DNA of 64,000 nt, taken from the NCBI RefSeq assembly GCF_016860525.1, contig NZ_BNEA01000015.1:4278001-4342000 (forward strand), in the 5' to 3' direction. The notes under the pieces are model-generated. The model was not told where the DNA came from and ran no database searches. It saw only the letters and a program-made list of their open reading frames with translations. Source of the DNA: Streptomyces rubradiris. Lineage in GTDB: Bacteria; Actinomycetota; Actinomycetes; Streptomycetales; Streptomycetaceae. A program made the position numbers and the translations under genes. Positions 25,716-34,980 of this stretch are shown here, in pieces (positions within the stretch are counted from its first letter, which is position 1; each line of letters opens with the position of its first letter).

Positions 25716-25800
25716 CGGAGGATACGAGATTCGAACTCGTGAGGGGTTGCCCCCAACACGCTTTCCAAGCGTGCGCCCTAGGCCTCTAGGCGAATCCTCC
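25716..25800 (-). tRNA. tRNA-Ser(GGA)
   Basis: 85 nt. Acceptor GGAGGAT/ATCCTCC carries discriminator G. The loop TTGGAAA gives anticodon GGA. A class II variable arm (TTGGGGGCAACCCCTCA) and T-loop GTTCGAATC are present. CCA is not encoded. Its 3' 53 nt are duplicated at 20468-20520, marking it as the island's integration site. Confidence 0.95.
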
Positions 25801-25920
25801 GCCGGAAACATTACATGACCGAGGGGAGTGCTCGCGAACTCGTTCCCGCAGGCCGTCCCCGGGTGCGGGGGACGGGGCGATCGGGTTCGGTCCGGGCGCC
25901 GCCATCGGGTACTGTGGGGC

Positions 25921-26012
25921 ACAGCCCCTCACGCGGCGCTATCTGACTGAACTCCCCCAGGGCCGGAAGGCAGCAAGGGTAGGTTGGCTCTGGCGGGTGC
26001 GTGGGGGGCGCT
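25921..26012 (+). ncRNA. ffs: Signal recognition particle RNA (4.5S/SRP, small bacterial type)
   Basis: The universally conserved apical-loop sequence GGCCGGAAGGCAGCAAGGGT is present at 25961-25980. Flanking strands close the hairpin (AGCCCCTCACGC near 25923 with GCGTGGGGGGC near 25999). Ends are approximate. It lies just upstream of dnaX, its usual neighbour in Streptomyces, and pairs with Ffh in membrane protein targeting. Confidence 0.92.
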
Positions 26013-26127
26013 TGCGTTCCCGGGACCGGCGCCGGGCGCCGGGGCCGGGGCCAGGGGCACGGTCAGGGCGAGGGGCCGGATCCGCGGGCGGGGACCGTTG
26101 TCAGTGGGCCCCATTAACCTCGTATGC

Positions 26128-28593
26128 GTGTCGTCTCTCGCGCTGTACCGCCGCTACCGCCCGGAGACCTTTGCGGAGGTCATCGGGCAGGAGCATGTCA
26201 CCGACCCGCTGCAGCAGGCGCTGCGGAACAACCGGGTCAATCACGCGTACCTGTTCAGCGGCCCCCGCGGATGCGGCAAGACGACCAGCGCGCGCATCCT
26301 CGCCCGCTGTCTGAACTGTGAGCAAGGTCCCACGCCGACTCCCTGCGGGGAGTGCCAGTCGTGCCGCGACCTCGCCCGGAACGGACCGGGGTCCATCGAC
26401 GTCATCGAGATCGACGCGGCCTCTCACGGTGGTGTGGACGACGCCCGTGAGCTGCGCGAGAAGGCATTCTTCGGCCCCGCGAGCAGCCGCTACAAGATCT
26501 ACATCATCGACGAGGCCCACATGGTCACGTCGGCGGGCTTCAACGCGCTGCTGAAGGTCGTCGAGGAGCCGCCGGAGCACCTGAAGTTCATCTTCGCGAC
26601 CACCGAGCCCGAGAAGGTCATCGGCACCATCCGGTCGCGGACCCACCACTACCCGTTCCGGCTCGTCCCCCCGGGCACGCTGCGCGAGTACCTCGGCGAG
26701 GTGTGCCAGAAGGAGGACATCCCGGTCGAGGACGGCGTGCTGCCGCTCGTCGTGCGCGCCGGCGCCGGTTCCGTGCGTGACTCCATGTCCGTCATGGACC
26801 AGCTCCTCGCCGGCGCCGGCGAGGACGGTGTGACGTATGCCATGGCGACCTCCCTCCTCGGCTACACCGACGGCTCCCTGCTCGACTCCGTCGTGGAGGC
26901 CTTCGCCACCGGTGACGGGGCCGCCGCCTTCGAGGTCGTGGACCGGGTCATCGAGGGCGGCAACGACCCGCGCCGCTTCGTCGCCGACCTGCTGGAGCGG
27001 CTGCGTGACCTGGTGATCCTCGCCGCCGTGCCGGACGCCGTCGAGAAGGGCCTCATCGACGCCCCGGCCGACGTGCTGGAGCGGATGCAGGCCCAGGCCG
27101 GGACGTTCGGCGCCGCCGAGCTGAGCCGCGCCGCCGACCTCGTCAACGAGGGCCTGACCGAGATGCGCGGCGCCACCTCGCCCCGCCTCCAGCTGGAACT
27201 GATCTGCGCCCGCGTCCTGCTCCCCGCCGCCTACGGCGACGAGCGGTCCGTCATGGCCCGCCTCGACCGCCTGGAGCGCGGCATCGGCTTCTCGGGCGGT
27301 GGCGGCATGCCCGCCATGGGCTATGTCCCGGGCCCTGACACCCACGGCGGCGCCGCTGCGGCGGCAGCCGGCATGGGCGCGGGCGTCGGTGCGGGTGCGG
27401 GCGCCTCGTCCGTGCCGCCCGGTGGAGGGCCCGCCGCGGCCCGCGCGGCTGTGCGGGCCGCGGGTGGTGCCGGTGGTGCTGGTGGTCCCAGTGGCACCGG
27501 TGGCACCGGTGGTCCCGGTGGTGCTGCTGGTGCCGGTGGTTCTGGTGTTCCCGCGGGTGCGGGGGCTCCGGCGGGGCCTGGTGCCGGCGGTGGTCCGGGC
27601 GTTTCCGGTGGTCCCGGTGTGCCGGTGGGTCCCGGCGGTCCGGTCGAGGCCGTCGCCCCTGCCGTGGCGGCGCCTGCTCCCGCCCCCGAAGCTCCGGTTC
27701 CGACGGCCCCGACGGCCCCGGCGGCCCCGGCAGCCCCTGCGCCCGCGGCTCAGCCCCCGGCCGCCCCCGCCCCCGCCCCCGGCGCCTGGCCCACCGCGAC
27801 GCCCGCCGGCAGTGGCCGGCGCCCCGGTGGCTGGCCCACGGCCGCCGCTCCGGCGAGCGGGCGGGCAGGTCAGGGCCAGGGACAGGGCGCCGGTCAGCCG
27901 CAGCAGCCTCAGCAGCAGCCGGGCCGTCCGGCTCCCGCGTCCGCTCCCGCTCCCGCGCCCGCACCTCAGGCCCCGGCGCCCGCTCCCACCGGTGGGCTCG
28001 ACCCCCGCGTGCTCTGGCCGAACGTCCTGGAGGCCGTCAAGAACCGCCGCCGCTTCACCTGGATCCTGCTCAGCCAGAACGCCCAGGTGACCGGCTTCGA
28101 CGGCACCACCCTCCAGCTCGGCTTCGTCAACGCCGGCGCCCGTGACAACTTCGCGAGCAGCGGCAGTGAGGACGTCCTGCGGCAGGCGCTGGCCGAGCAG
28201 TTCAACGTGCAGTGGAAGATCGAGGCGGTCGTCGATCCGTCCGGTGGCGGCGCCCCGCAGGCCCCGGGCGGCGCGCCCGGCTACGGCGGCTCCCCCGCCG
28301 GTGGCTACGGCAGCGCTCCCGGTGGTGGCTACGGCGCCCCGGCCGCACCCCGCCCGGCGGCCCCCCAGGCTGCCGCGCAGGCCCCCGCCGCCACCCGGAA
28401 CAGCGCCCCGGCCGCGCCCGCGCCCGCACCGGCGCCCCAGCCGGTCGCCGCCCCCGAGCCGCCGCCCGTAGCCCCCGAGGACGACATCCCCGAGGACGAC
28501 GACCCGGATCTGGACGAGTCGGCCCTCTCCGGCCACGAGCTGATCGTGCGCGAGCTGGGCGCGACGGTCGTGGAGGAGTTCACCAACGAGTAG
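26128..28593 (+). CDS. dnaX: DNA polymerase III subunit gamma/tau
   Basis: 821 aa clamp-loader ATPase. The AAA+ core starts VSSLALYRRYRPETFAEVIGQ, with Walker A G45-PRGCGKT, a four-Cys zinc module (CLNCEQ...CGECQSC), Walker B IIDEAH and sensor region TTEPEKVIGTIRSR. Residues ~390-630 are an extreme Gly/Ala/Pro low-complexity linker. A folded tau-like domain follows (LDPRVLWPNVLEAVKNRRRFTWILLSQNAQVTGFDG), then another Pro/Ala/Gly stretch and an acidic tail. GTG 26128 begins the conserved sequence; no Shine-Dalgarno is seen. The frame opens upstream to 25984 but overlaps SRP RNA, so the longer start is rejected. It is downstream of ffs. Confidence 0.96.
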   Translation: MSSLALYRRYRPETFAEVIGQEHVTDPLQQALRNNRVNHAYLFSGPRGCGKTTSARILARCLNCEQGPTPTPCGECQSCRDLARNGPGSIDVIEIDAASHGGVDDARELREKAFFGPASSRYKIYIIDEAHMVTSAGFNALLKVVEEPPEHLKFIFATTEPEKVIGTIRSRTHHYPFRLVPPGTLREYLGEVCQKEDIPVEDGVLPLVVRAGAGSVRDSMSVMDQLLAGAGEDGVTYAMATSLLGYTDGSLLDSVVEAFATGDGAAAFEVVDRVIEGGNDPRRFVADLLERLRDLVILAAVPDAVEKGLIDAPADVLERMQAQAGTFGAAELSRAADLVNEGLTEMRGATSPRLQLELICARVLLPAAYGDERSVMARLDRLERGIGFSGGGGMPAMGYVPGPDTHGGAAAAAAGMGAGVGAGAGASSVPPGGGPAAARAAVRAAGGAGGAGGPSGTGGTGGPGGAAGAGGSGVPAGAGAPAGPGAGGGPGVSGGPGVPVGPGGPVEAVAPAVAAPAPAPEAPVPTAPTAPAAPAAPAPAAQPPAAPAPAPGAWPTATPAGSGRRPGGWPTAAAPASGRAGQGQGQGAGQPQQPQQQPGRPAPASAPAPAPAPQAPAPAPTGGLDPRVLWPNVLEAVKNRRRFTWILLSQNAQVTGFDGTTLQLGFVNAGARDNFASSGSEDVLRQALAEQFNVQWKIEAVVDPSGGGAPQAPGGAPGYGGSPAGGYGSAPGGGYGAPAAPRPAAPQAAAQAPAATRNSAPAAPAPAPAPQPVAAPEPPPVAPEDDIPEDDDPDLDESALSGHELIVRELGATVVEEFTNE

Positions 28594-28749
28594 CCAAGCG
28601 ACGGCCGGGCACCGAGCCCAGCCCGGCCGCCGACACCAGCGCTCCCCCCGATCCCGCCCACACACCCACACCCCCTCCCAGCCCCTTTGGAGAAACCTCC
28701 GACAAACCCGAGCCCCGGCCTTCGGTGACCTTGCCATTAGGCTGACCCC

Positions 28750-30009
28750 GTGAAGGTCCTCGTCATCGGCGGCGGCGCCCGCGAACACGCCCTGTGCCGC
28801 TCCCTGTCCCTCGACCCCGACGTCACCGCGCTGTACTGCGCCCCCGGCAACGCCGGCATCGCCGAGGTGGCCGAGTTGCACCAGGTCGACGCGCTCGACG
28901 GTGCCGCCGTGGCCGGACTGGCCACCCGCCTCGGTGCCGAGCTGGTCGTCGTCGGCCCGGAGGCCCCGCTGGTCGCCGGTGTGGCCGACGCCGTCCGCGC
29001 GGCCGGCATCCCGGTGTTCGGCCCCTCCGGGGAGGCCGCCCGGATCGAGGGGTCCAAGGCCTTCGCCAAGGACGTCATGGCGGCGGCCGGGGTGCCCACC
29101 GCCCGCTCCTACGTCTGCACCAGCGCCGAGGAGGTCGCCGAGGCCCTGGACGCCTTCGGCGCCCCCTACGTCGTCAAGGACGACGGTCTCGCCGCCGGCA
29201 AGGGCGTGGTCGTCACCTCCGACATCGAGGCTGCCAAGGCGCACGCCGCCGGGTGCGACCGGGTGGTGGTCGAGGAGTTCCTGGACGGCCCCGAGGTGTC
29301 CCTCTTCGCCATCACCGACGGCGAGACCGTCGTACCGCTCCAGCCCGCCCAGGACTTCAAGCGCGCCCTGGACGGCGACGAGGGCCCCAACACCGGCGGC
29401 ATGGGCGCGTACTCGCCGCTGCCCTGGGCCGACCCGAAGCTGGTCGACGAGGTGCTGCGGACCGTGCTCCAGCCGACGGTGGACGAGATGCACCGCCGCG
29501 GCACGCCCTTCTCCGGGCTGCTCTACGCCGGTCTCGCGATCACCTCGCGCGGGGTACGGGTCATCGAGTTCAACGCCCGCTTCGGCGACCCGGAGACCCA
29601 GGTCGTGCTGGCCCGCCTGAAGACGCCGCTGGCCGGCGTGCTGATGGCCGCCGCCACCGGCAACCTGGCCGACCTGGCGCCGCTGCGCTGGAGCGAGGAC
29701 GCGGCCGTCACCGTCGTCGTCGCCTCGCACAACTACCCCGGCACCCCGCGCACCGGCGACCCGGTCACCGGGCTGGACGCGGTGGCCGCCGAGGACGCCC
29801 CGCACGCGTACGTGCTGCACGCCGGTACGAAGCACCAGGGCGACGCGGTCGTCAGTGCCGGCGGACGCGTGCTGTCCGTGACGGCCACCGGCAAGGACCT
29901 GGCCGAGGCGCGCGAGCGGGCCTACCGGGCGGTGGGCCGGATCGGCCTGGACGGCTCGCAGCACCGCACCGACATCGCGGCGAAGGCGGCGCGGACCACG
30001 GGCGCCTGA
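28750..30009 (+). CDS. purD: Phosphoribosylamine-glycine ligase
   Basis: 419 aa, standard size. It joins 5-phosphoribosylamine and glycine with ATP to give GAR (purine step 2). ATP-grasp features: [15 protein letters not shown] start, [42 protein letters not shown] and [17 protein letters not shown] (28738-28743) ends 6 nt before the GTG, a good -10 for a leaderless transcript; no ribosome site is present. It is flanked upstream by 156 bp of non-coding DNA after dnaX and downstream by a hairpin terminator. Confidence 0.97.
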   Translation: MKVLVIGGGAREHALCRSLSLDPDVTALYCAPGNAGIAEVAELHQVDALDGAAVAGLATRLGAELVVVGPEAPLVAGVADAVRAAGIPVFGPSGEAARIEGSKAFAKDVMAAAGVPTARSYVCTSAEEVAEALDAFGAPYVVKDDGLAAGKGVVVTSDIEAAKAHAAGCDRVVVEEFLDGPEVSLFAITDGETVVPLQPAQDFKRALDGDEGPNTGGMGAYSPLPWADPKLVDEVLRTVLQPTVDEMHRRGTPFSGLLYAGLAITSRGVRVIEFNARFGDPETQVVLARLKTPLAGVLMAAATGNLADLAPLRWSEDAAVTVVVASHNYPGTPRTGDPVTGLDAVAAEDAPHAYVLHAGTKHQGDAVVSAGGRVLSVTATGKDLAEARERAYRAVGRIGLDGSQHRTDIAAKAARTTGA

Positions 30010-30044
30010 GCCAGGAAAACCTTCTGACCCGCACGTATGCCCTT

Positions 30045-30073
30045 CAGGCCCCGGATTCACAATCCGGGGCCTG
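30045..30073 (+). terminator. purD terminator
   Basis: A 13-bp perfect stem (30045-30057 with 30061-30073) has a CAC loop, followed by ATCTTTG, 36 nt after the purD stop. Confidence 0.85.
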
Positions 30074-30290
30074 ATCTTTGCTGTCTGTCACCCAGCTCTG
30101 ACCAAAGCCATTCCATCGTGTGAGCAATCAGCTATCCGGCTGACGGGGGGCCAGGCCCCAACTAGGGTGCCGCGCAAGCGTTCCGGCACTTGGCCCACCG
30201 GCATTGCGTTGTCAGTGGCGGGTGCCACAGTGGGGGAGTGGGCAACACCAGGGCAGCATGCGAGCGGCAGGGAGGGGGCGAGGTCGGCAC

Positions 30291-32159
30291 GTGATGGGAA
30301 TCGGTGTGGAGGCGGGCGCGCAGGCCGCGCGCTCCCGGGCCCTCGCGGTGCTGCGGGTCCGGAGCCGGGCGCTGGCCCTGGCGGTGCTGCCCGCGGGCGC
30401 CGCGGTGATCCTGCTGACCGGCGCCTCCACCGGCCATCTCGTCGGCCGGGGCTGGGACGCCGCCCGCTGGGCCGTGGGCGTGCCGGCGGTGCTGGTGTTG
30501 CTGGCCGCGGCCGGTATCGGCCTGGTCGTGGCCCGGGCCCGCCCCGCCATCAGCCCCACGGTGCCGATCCCGGAGGAGTCCGCCCCGGACCTGTACCGGA
30601 TGGTGCGGGACCTGGCCGACCGCCTGGAGGTCCCGGCCCCGTCGGCCATAGCGCTCACCCCGGACTGCGACAGCTGGCTGGAGGACCGGGCGCACTCGGC
30701 GCACGGCCCGCCGCGCCCGGCACCCGGCCGACCGCCGGGCCCGGCCCGCCCCCGGACCCCGACCCCGCCGGTCCTCGTCATCGGCTCGCCCTTCCTGTGG
30801 TGGATGCGCGTCGGCGAGCTGCGCGCGGTCCTCGCCCCGGTCATCGCGGGCACGGGACCCTCGGCGCACCCGGACATAGCGGCCGCCCGCCGCTTCGTGC
30901 GCGGGCTGGACGCGGCCGTGGCCGTGGCCTCGGCACCGGGCCGCTGTCCGCCGGCCCGCGGGCTGTGGGCGGCCGTCGGCTGGACGGCACGGCTGCTGCT
31001 GCGCGGCTGCCGGGAGCACGCGACGCAGATGGAGCGCGGGGTCGCGGCGGCGGCGGCCGAGCGCGCCCAGGCGGTGGACTACGGCCTGCGGATCGTCGCC
31101 CAGGAGCAGGTCGGACTCGCCTACGCCGGCTGGGACCGGCTGCTGACCAGGGTCGCGCTGCCCGCCTGGCGCATGGGCCGGTGGCCGTCCCGGCTGGACG
31201 CGGGCGTGGTGGCGGCGCTCACCGAGCTGTCCCGCCGCGACCGGCTGGCCGAGGGCTTCACCTCCCGGCTCGGCGAGCGCCCGGCCTGCGATCTGCTGGA
31301 GGAGCCCGGCGCGGTGGACGAGGCCACGTCCCTGCTCGCCGCCCGCCTCTTCCACGGCGGCCCCGCGAAGCCGTGTTCCGACTGGGCGCCGGTGGACTGG
31401 CAGGCGTATCCGGAGGAGGTCGTGGACCGCACCTGGCGCGTCGACGCGGCCCGCCTCCACCGGGCCCTGGACGCGCTGGGCGTACGCCCCTCCCGCCACC
31501 CCGGCACCCCCGACCCGGCCGGCCCCACCCTGGCCCGGGTCCTGGACCACCTCACCACCGCCGACCCGGCCCCGGCCGAACCCGCCCACCCGCACGAGCC
31601 TCCTGGCCAGGCCCCCGCCCCCCGGACCGCCGACGGCGGCGGGTACTCCCCGCAGGGGCCACCCCCGTCCGACGACGTCACTCGCACGGGTGGTCTGGGT
31701 GGGCGCGACATGGACGCCGACGGTGAGGCCGAGGCGGAGCCCGGCACCGACCGAAGCGTCGCCCTGGCCGCCCGTCTCACCGCCGAGCTGGCCCGCGAGG
31801 AGGCGAGGGCCCGGCGGGCCCGTACCGGCGCCTCCACCGCCCACCAGGGCCCCGACAGCGTGGCCTGGGCCCCCGGCGACCACGGCCTGCCCCCCTTCCC
31901 GCTCCAGCCCCACCGCACCGCTCGTGAGCTGCTCGCCGACCACGTCACGGCGATGGTGTGCTGCGCGGCCGTCGACACCGCGGGCGCGGTCCCCGCCCTG
32001 GACTGGCTGGACGGCCCCTCCCTGCTGCTGGGCGGCGAACGGGCCGCCGACCTCGCGCCCAAGGTGCTCACCCTGATCGAGGACGGGGACCCGGGCCCGC
32101 TGCGCGACTGGCTGTCCGCCTTCGGCATACGCCCCGAGAAGCCCGTACGGCTGGTATGA
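30291..32159 (+). CDS. Membrane protein resembling an M48 peptidase without its zinc motif
   Basis: 622 aa. Two N-terminal transmembrane helices (residues ~20-75) precede a region laid out like an M48 peptidase: APDLYRMVRDLADRLEVPAPSAIALTPD, PVLVIGSPFLWWMRVGELRAVLAPVIAG. Where M48 enzymes have HExxH after 'LRAVLA', this protein has P183-V-I-A-G187, so it cannot bind zinc there. The C-terminal ~250 residues are Pro/Ala/Arg-rich, with a folded end (LLADHVTAMVCCAAVDTAGAVPALDWLDGPSLLLGGERAADLAPKVLTLIEDG). GTG 30291 follows GAGG; ATG 30294 is next to it. Likely a non-catalytic descendant; function unknown. Confidence 0.7.
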   Translation: MMGIGVEAGAQAARSRALAVLRVRSRALALAVLPAGAAVILLTGASTGHLVGRGWDAARWAVGVPAVLVLLAAAGIGLVVARARPAISPTVPIPEESAPDLYRMVRDLADRLEVPAPSAIALTPDCDSWLEDRAHSAHGPPRPAPGRPPGPARPRTPTPPVLVIGSPFLWWMRVGELRAVLAPVIAGTGPSAHPDIAAARRFVRGLDAAVAVASAPGRCPPARGLWAAVGWTARLLLRGCREHATQMERGVAAAAAERAQAVDYGLRIVAQEQVGLAYAGWDRLLTRVALPAWRMGRWPSRLDAGVVAALTELSRRDRLAEGFTSRLGERPACDLLEEPGAVDEATSLLAARLFHGGPAKPCSDWAPVDWQAYPEEVVDRTWRVDAARLHRALDALGVRPSRHPGTPDPAGPTLARVLDHLTTADPAPAEPAHPHEPPGQAPAPRTADGGGYSPQGPPPSDDVTRTGGLGGRDMDADGEAEAEPGTDRSVALAARLTAELAREEARARRARTGASTAHQGPDSVAWAPGDHGLPPFPLQPHRTARELLADHVTAMVCCAAVDTAGAVPALDWLDGPSLLLGGERAADLAPKVLTLIEDGDPGPLRDWLSAFGIRPEKPVRLV

Positions 32160-32447
32160 CGCTGCGGCGAAGGCCCTAGCCGGGCATCGCCGGGCGTTTC
32201 CGCGAGGCCGTCGGCGCCCGGTTCCGGGGGCCGGCGCCCTACCCCCGTCGGCCACTCCCGTAACGGAAAGGCGTCTTCCACTTCAGGTCAATTCGCAACG
32301 AGTAGTGACCAGCCCCGTGCGTAATGTGATGTGCTGGGACCGACCACGCCTTTGGCAATGGCGCGCGACATACGACAGCGCGGCCGGACACGGCGGAGCC
32401 ACCGCACAGCGAGCCCAGACACGGGGGGACGAGGGAGGGGAGCGACC

Positions 32448-33944
32448 ATGGCCTCGGACCGCATTCGCCGCTGGGAGTCCGGAGCACTCGCGCATGGCGT
32501 CACGGACCCCTTCGGCCAGGGCCCGGTGCCCTGGCTGCGCGGAAGTGAGCCGTACATCGACGACTTCGGCAAGGTGATGCCCTGGTACGTCGACGCCTGC
32601 CCGCAGGCGGCCAAGGAGACCGGCCGCCGCGCCCCGGCCGCCCGCACCTCCACCGCCGGGCCCCGCTCCGCCGACGACGTGCACCTCCAGATCAAGGGCT
32701 TCACCTCCACCGGCGCCGTCGCGCCCGGCGAGGCGATCGACTTCCACATCACGGTCGACCCGCCGCAGGAGTTCGTCGTGGACATCTACCGCATCGGCCA
32801 CTACGGCGGCGACGGCGCGGCGAAGATCACCACCAGCCCCCGGCTCTCCGGCATCGTCCAGCCCCCGCCGCTGACCGCCGACCGCACGGTCTCCTGCCAC
32901 CACTGGTGGCTGTCCTGGCGCCTCCAGGTGCCCTCCTACTGGAGCATCGGCGCCTACGTGGCCGTCCTGACCACGCACGACGGCTACCGCTCCCACGTGC
33001 CCTTCACGGTCCGCGACAGCCACCCCGCCGACCTGCTCCTGCTGCTGCCCGACGTCACCTGGCAGGCGTACAACCTCTACCCGGAGGACGGCCACACCGG
33101 CGCCAGCCTCTACCACGCCTGGGACGCGGACGGCCGCCTCCTCGGCGAGGCCGACGCCGCCGTCACGGTCTCCTTCGACCGGCCGTACGCGGGCGCGGGC
33201 CTGCCCCTGCACGTCGGCCACGCCTACGACTTCATCCGCTGGGCCGAGCGCTACGGCTACGACCTCGCCTACGCCGACGCCCGCGACCTGCACGCCGGCC
33301 GGATCGACCCCACCCGCTACCGGGGCCTGGTCTTCCCGGGCCACGACGAGTACTGGTCGGTGCCGATGCGCCGGGCCGTCGAGGACGCCCGGGACCGGGG
33401 CACCTCACTGGTCTTCCTCTCCGCCAACACCATGTACTGGCAGGTGGAGCTGGCGCCGTCCCCGTCCGGTGTCCCGGACCGGCTGCTGACCTGCCGCAAG
33501 CGCAAGGGACCGGGGCGGCCGGCGCTCTGGCGCGAGATCGACCGGCCCGAACAGGAGCTGATCGGCATCCAGTACGCGGGCCGGGTCCCCGAGCCGCACC
33601 CGCTGATCGTGCGCAACGGCGGCCACTGGCTGTGGGAGGCGACCGGCGCGCACGAGGGCGACGAGATCAAGGGTCTGGTCGCCGGCGAGGCGGACCGCTA
33701 CTTCCCGCGCACCGCGCTGCCCGAGCACGACGGGCGCATCCTGCTCGCCCACTCCCCCTACACCGACGCCGACGGCGTCCGCCGGCACCAGGAGACGTCC
33801 CTGTACCGCGCCCCCTCCGGCGCCTGGGTGTTCGCCTCCGGGACCTTCGCCTGGTCCCCGGCCCTGGACCGCCCCGGCCACGTGGACACCCGGATCCAGC
33901 GGGCCACGGCGAACCTGCTGGACCGCATCTGCAAACGCGACTGA
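32448..33944 (+). CDS. N,N-dimethylformamidase large-subunit-like protein
   Basis: 498 aa. It contains the DMFase beta-subunit-like C-terminal domain: LQIKGFTSTGAVAPGEAIDFHITVDPPQEFVVDIYRIGHYGGDGA, PFTVRDSHPADLLLLLPDVTWQAYNLYP, FDRPYAG, YRGLVFPGHDEYWSVPMRRAVEDARDRGTSLVFLSANTMYWQVEL. In DMF-degrading bacteria the large subunit pairs with a small subunit and carries iron; no small-subunit gene is adjacent, so real DMFase activity is doubtful. GAGGGAGGGGAG precedes ATG 32448. The 32160-32447 gap upstream holds only an A+T-richer promoter-like stretch near 32280-32340. Confidence 0.85.
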   Translation: MASDRIRRWESGALAHGVTDPFGQGPVPWLRGSEPYIDDFGKVMPWYVDACPQAAKETGRRAPAARTSTAGPRSADDVHLQIKGFTSTGAVAPGEAIDFHITVDPPQEFVVDIYRIGHYGGDGAAKITTSPRLSGIVQPPPLTADRTVSCHHWWLSWRLQVPSYWSIGAYVAVLTTHDGYRSHVPFTVRDSHPADLLLLLPDVTWQAYNLYPEDGHTGASLYHAWDADGRLLGEADAAVTVSFDRPYAGAGLPLHVGHAYDFIRWAERYGYDLAYADARDLHAGRIDPTRYRGLVFPGHDEYWSVPMRRAVEDARDRGTSLVFLSANTMYWQVELAPSPSGVPDRLLTCRKRKGPGRPALWREIDRPEQELIGIQYAGRVPEPHPLIVRNGGHWLWEATGAHEGDEIKGLVAGEADRYFPRTALPEHDGRILLAHSPYTDADGVRRHQETSLYRAPSGAWVFASGTFAWSPALDRPGHVDTRIQRATANLLDRICKRD

Positions 33945-34013
33945 CCCCCGGGCGCGCCCGAGCAACCCCGTACGGGAGAATCGGGGCATTGGACAGAGCC
34001 ACGGGGAGGAACC

Positions 34014-34913
34014 GTGTCCGGATTCGTAGAAAAGCCCGAGCCGATCCAGGTTCCGGGCCTGGTGCACCTGCACACCGGAAAGGTGCGGGACCTGTACCAG
34101 AACGAGGCGGGCGACCTCGTGATGGTCGCCAGCGACCGCATGTCCGCCTACGACTGGGTGCTGCCCACCGAGATCCCCGACAAGGGCCGGGTCCTCACCC
34201 AGCTCTCCCTGTGGTGGTTCGACCAGCTCCGCGACCTCGCCGCGAACCACGTCATCGGCACCGAGGTGCCCGAGGGCGCCCCGGCCGACTGGGCAGGCCG
34301 GACGCTGGTGTGCAAGTCCCTGAAGATGGTCCCGGTGGAGTGCGTGGCCCGTGGCTACCTCACCGGCTCCGGCCTCGCCGAGTACCAGGAGTCCCGTACG
34401 GTCTGCGGCCTCGCCCTCCCCGAAGGCCTCGTCGACGGCTCCGAGCTGCCCGCCCCGATCTTTACCCCGGCCACCAAGGCCGAGGTCGGCGAGCACGACG
34501 AGAACGTCTCCTACGAGGAGGTGGCCCGGCAGGTCGGCGCGGAGACCGCCGCCCAGCTGCGCCAGGCCACGCTCGCCGTGTACGCGCGGGCCCGGGACAT
34601 CGCCCGGGACCGGGGGATCATCCTGGCCGACACCAAGTTCGAGTTCGGCTTCGACGGCGACACGCTCGTCCTCGCCGACGAGGTCCTCACCCCGGACTCC
34701 TCCCGCTTCTGGCCGGCCGACACCTGGCAGCCGGGCCGCGCCCAGCCGTCGTACGACAAGCAGTTCGTGCGCGACTGGCTGACCTCGCCGGCGTCCGGCT
34801 GGGACCGCCGCGGCGAGCAGCCCCCGCCGCCGCTGCCCGAGGAGGTCGTGGCCGCGACTCGGCAGAAGTACCTGGAGGCGTACGAACGGCTGACCGGCAC
34901 CGCCTGGTCGTAG
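34014..34913 (+). CDS. purC: SAICAR synthetase
   Basis: 299 aa. It joins CAIR and aspartate with ATP to give SAICAR. Family motifs: HTGKVRDLY start, VASDRMSAYDWVLPTEIPDKGRVLTQLSLWWF, CKSLKMVPVECVARGYLTGSG, TPATKAEVGEHDENVS, LADTKFEFGFD and KQFVRDWL. GGGGAGGAACC precedes the GTG start. It is a single gene, ended by two hairpins shared with the convergent tRNA-Gly. Confidence 0.97.
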   Translation: MSGFVEKPEPIQVPGLVHLHTGKVRDLYQNEAGDLVMVASDRMSAYDWVLPTEIPDKGRVLTQLSLWWFDQLRDLAANHVIGTEVPEGAPADWAGRTLVCKSLKMVPVECVARGYLTGSGLAEYQESRTVCGLALPEGLVDGSELPAPIFTPATKAEVGEHDENVSYEEVARQVGAETAAQLRQATLAVYARARDIARDRGIILADTKFEFGFDGDTLVLADEVLTPDSSRFWPADTWQPGRAQPSYDKQFVRDWLTSPASGWDRRGEQPPPPLPEEVVAATRQKYLEAYERLTGTAWS

Positions 34914-34920
34914 CCCGGAA

Positions 34921-34975
34921 GCCCCCGGCGGAAGCCGGGGGCATGGGAAAAGCCCCCGGTGGTAACCGGGGGCTT
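34921..34975. terminator. Double hairpin terminator between purC and tRNA-Gly
   Basis: The first stem is 34921-34929/34934-34942 (9 bp) and the second is 34950-34960/34965-34975 (11 bp, GGTA loop). Placed between convergent purC and tRNA-Gly(GCC), they can serve both directions. Confidence 0.8.
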
Positions 34976-34980
34976 CTTCG

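Larger units (their letters stand above)
20467..25768. mobile_element. Small genomic island integrated at tRNA-Ser(GGA), no integrase visible
   Basis: About 5.3 kb between direct 54-bp tRNA-Ser repeats, with the intact tRNA on the right. Genes inside are less G+C-rich than the neighbours: a hypothetical protein, an Mrr-like endonuclease, a serine hydrolase, an NsdA-like regulator and a small Cys-rich protein. A second direct repeat (TGAGACCA-R-AACTGAGACCAC) sits just inside each end, at 20617-20637 and 25633-25653. No integrase, excisionase or replication gene is present, so the element is either a decayed remnant or mobilised in trans. Confidence 0.85.

Noticed and set aside
25984..26127. 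N-terminal extension of DnaX
   Set aside because: It overlaps the SRP RNA, is Gly/Arg low-complexity, and family similarity begins at residue 1 of the GTG 26128 start.
26101..30060. 1319-aa open frame on the - strand across dnaX and purD
   Set aside because: It spans two unmistakable genes and their gap. It arises from codon bias and the dnaX linker repeats.
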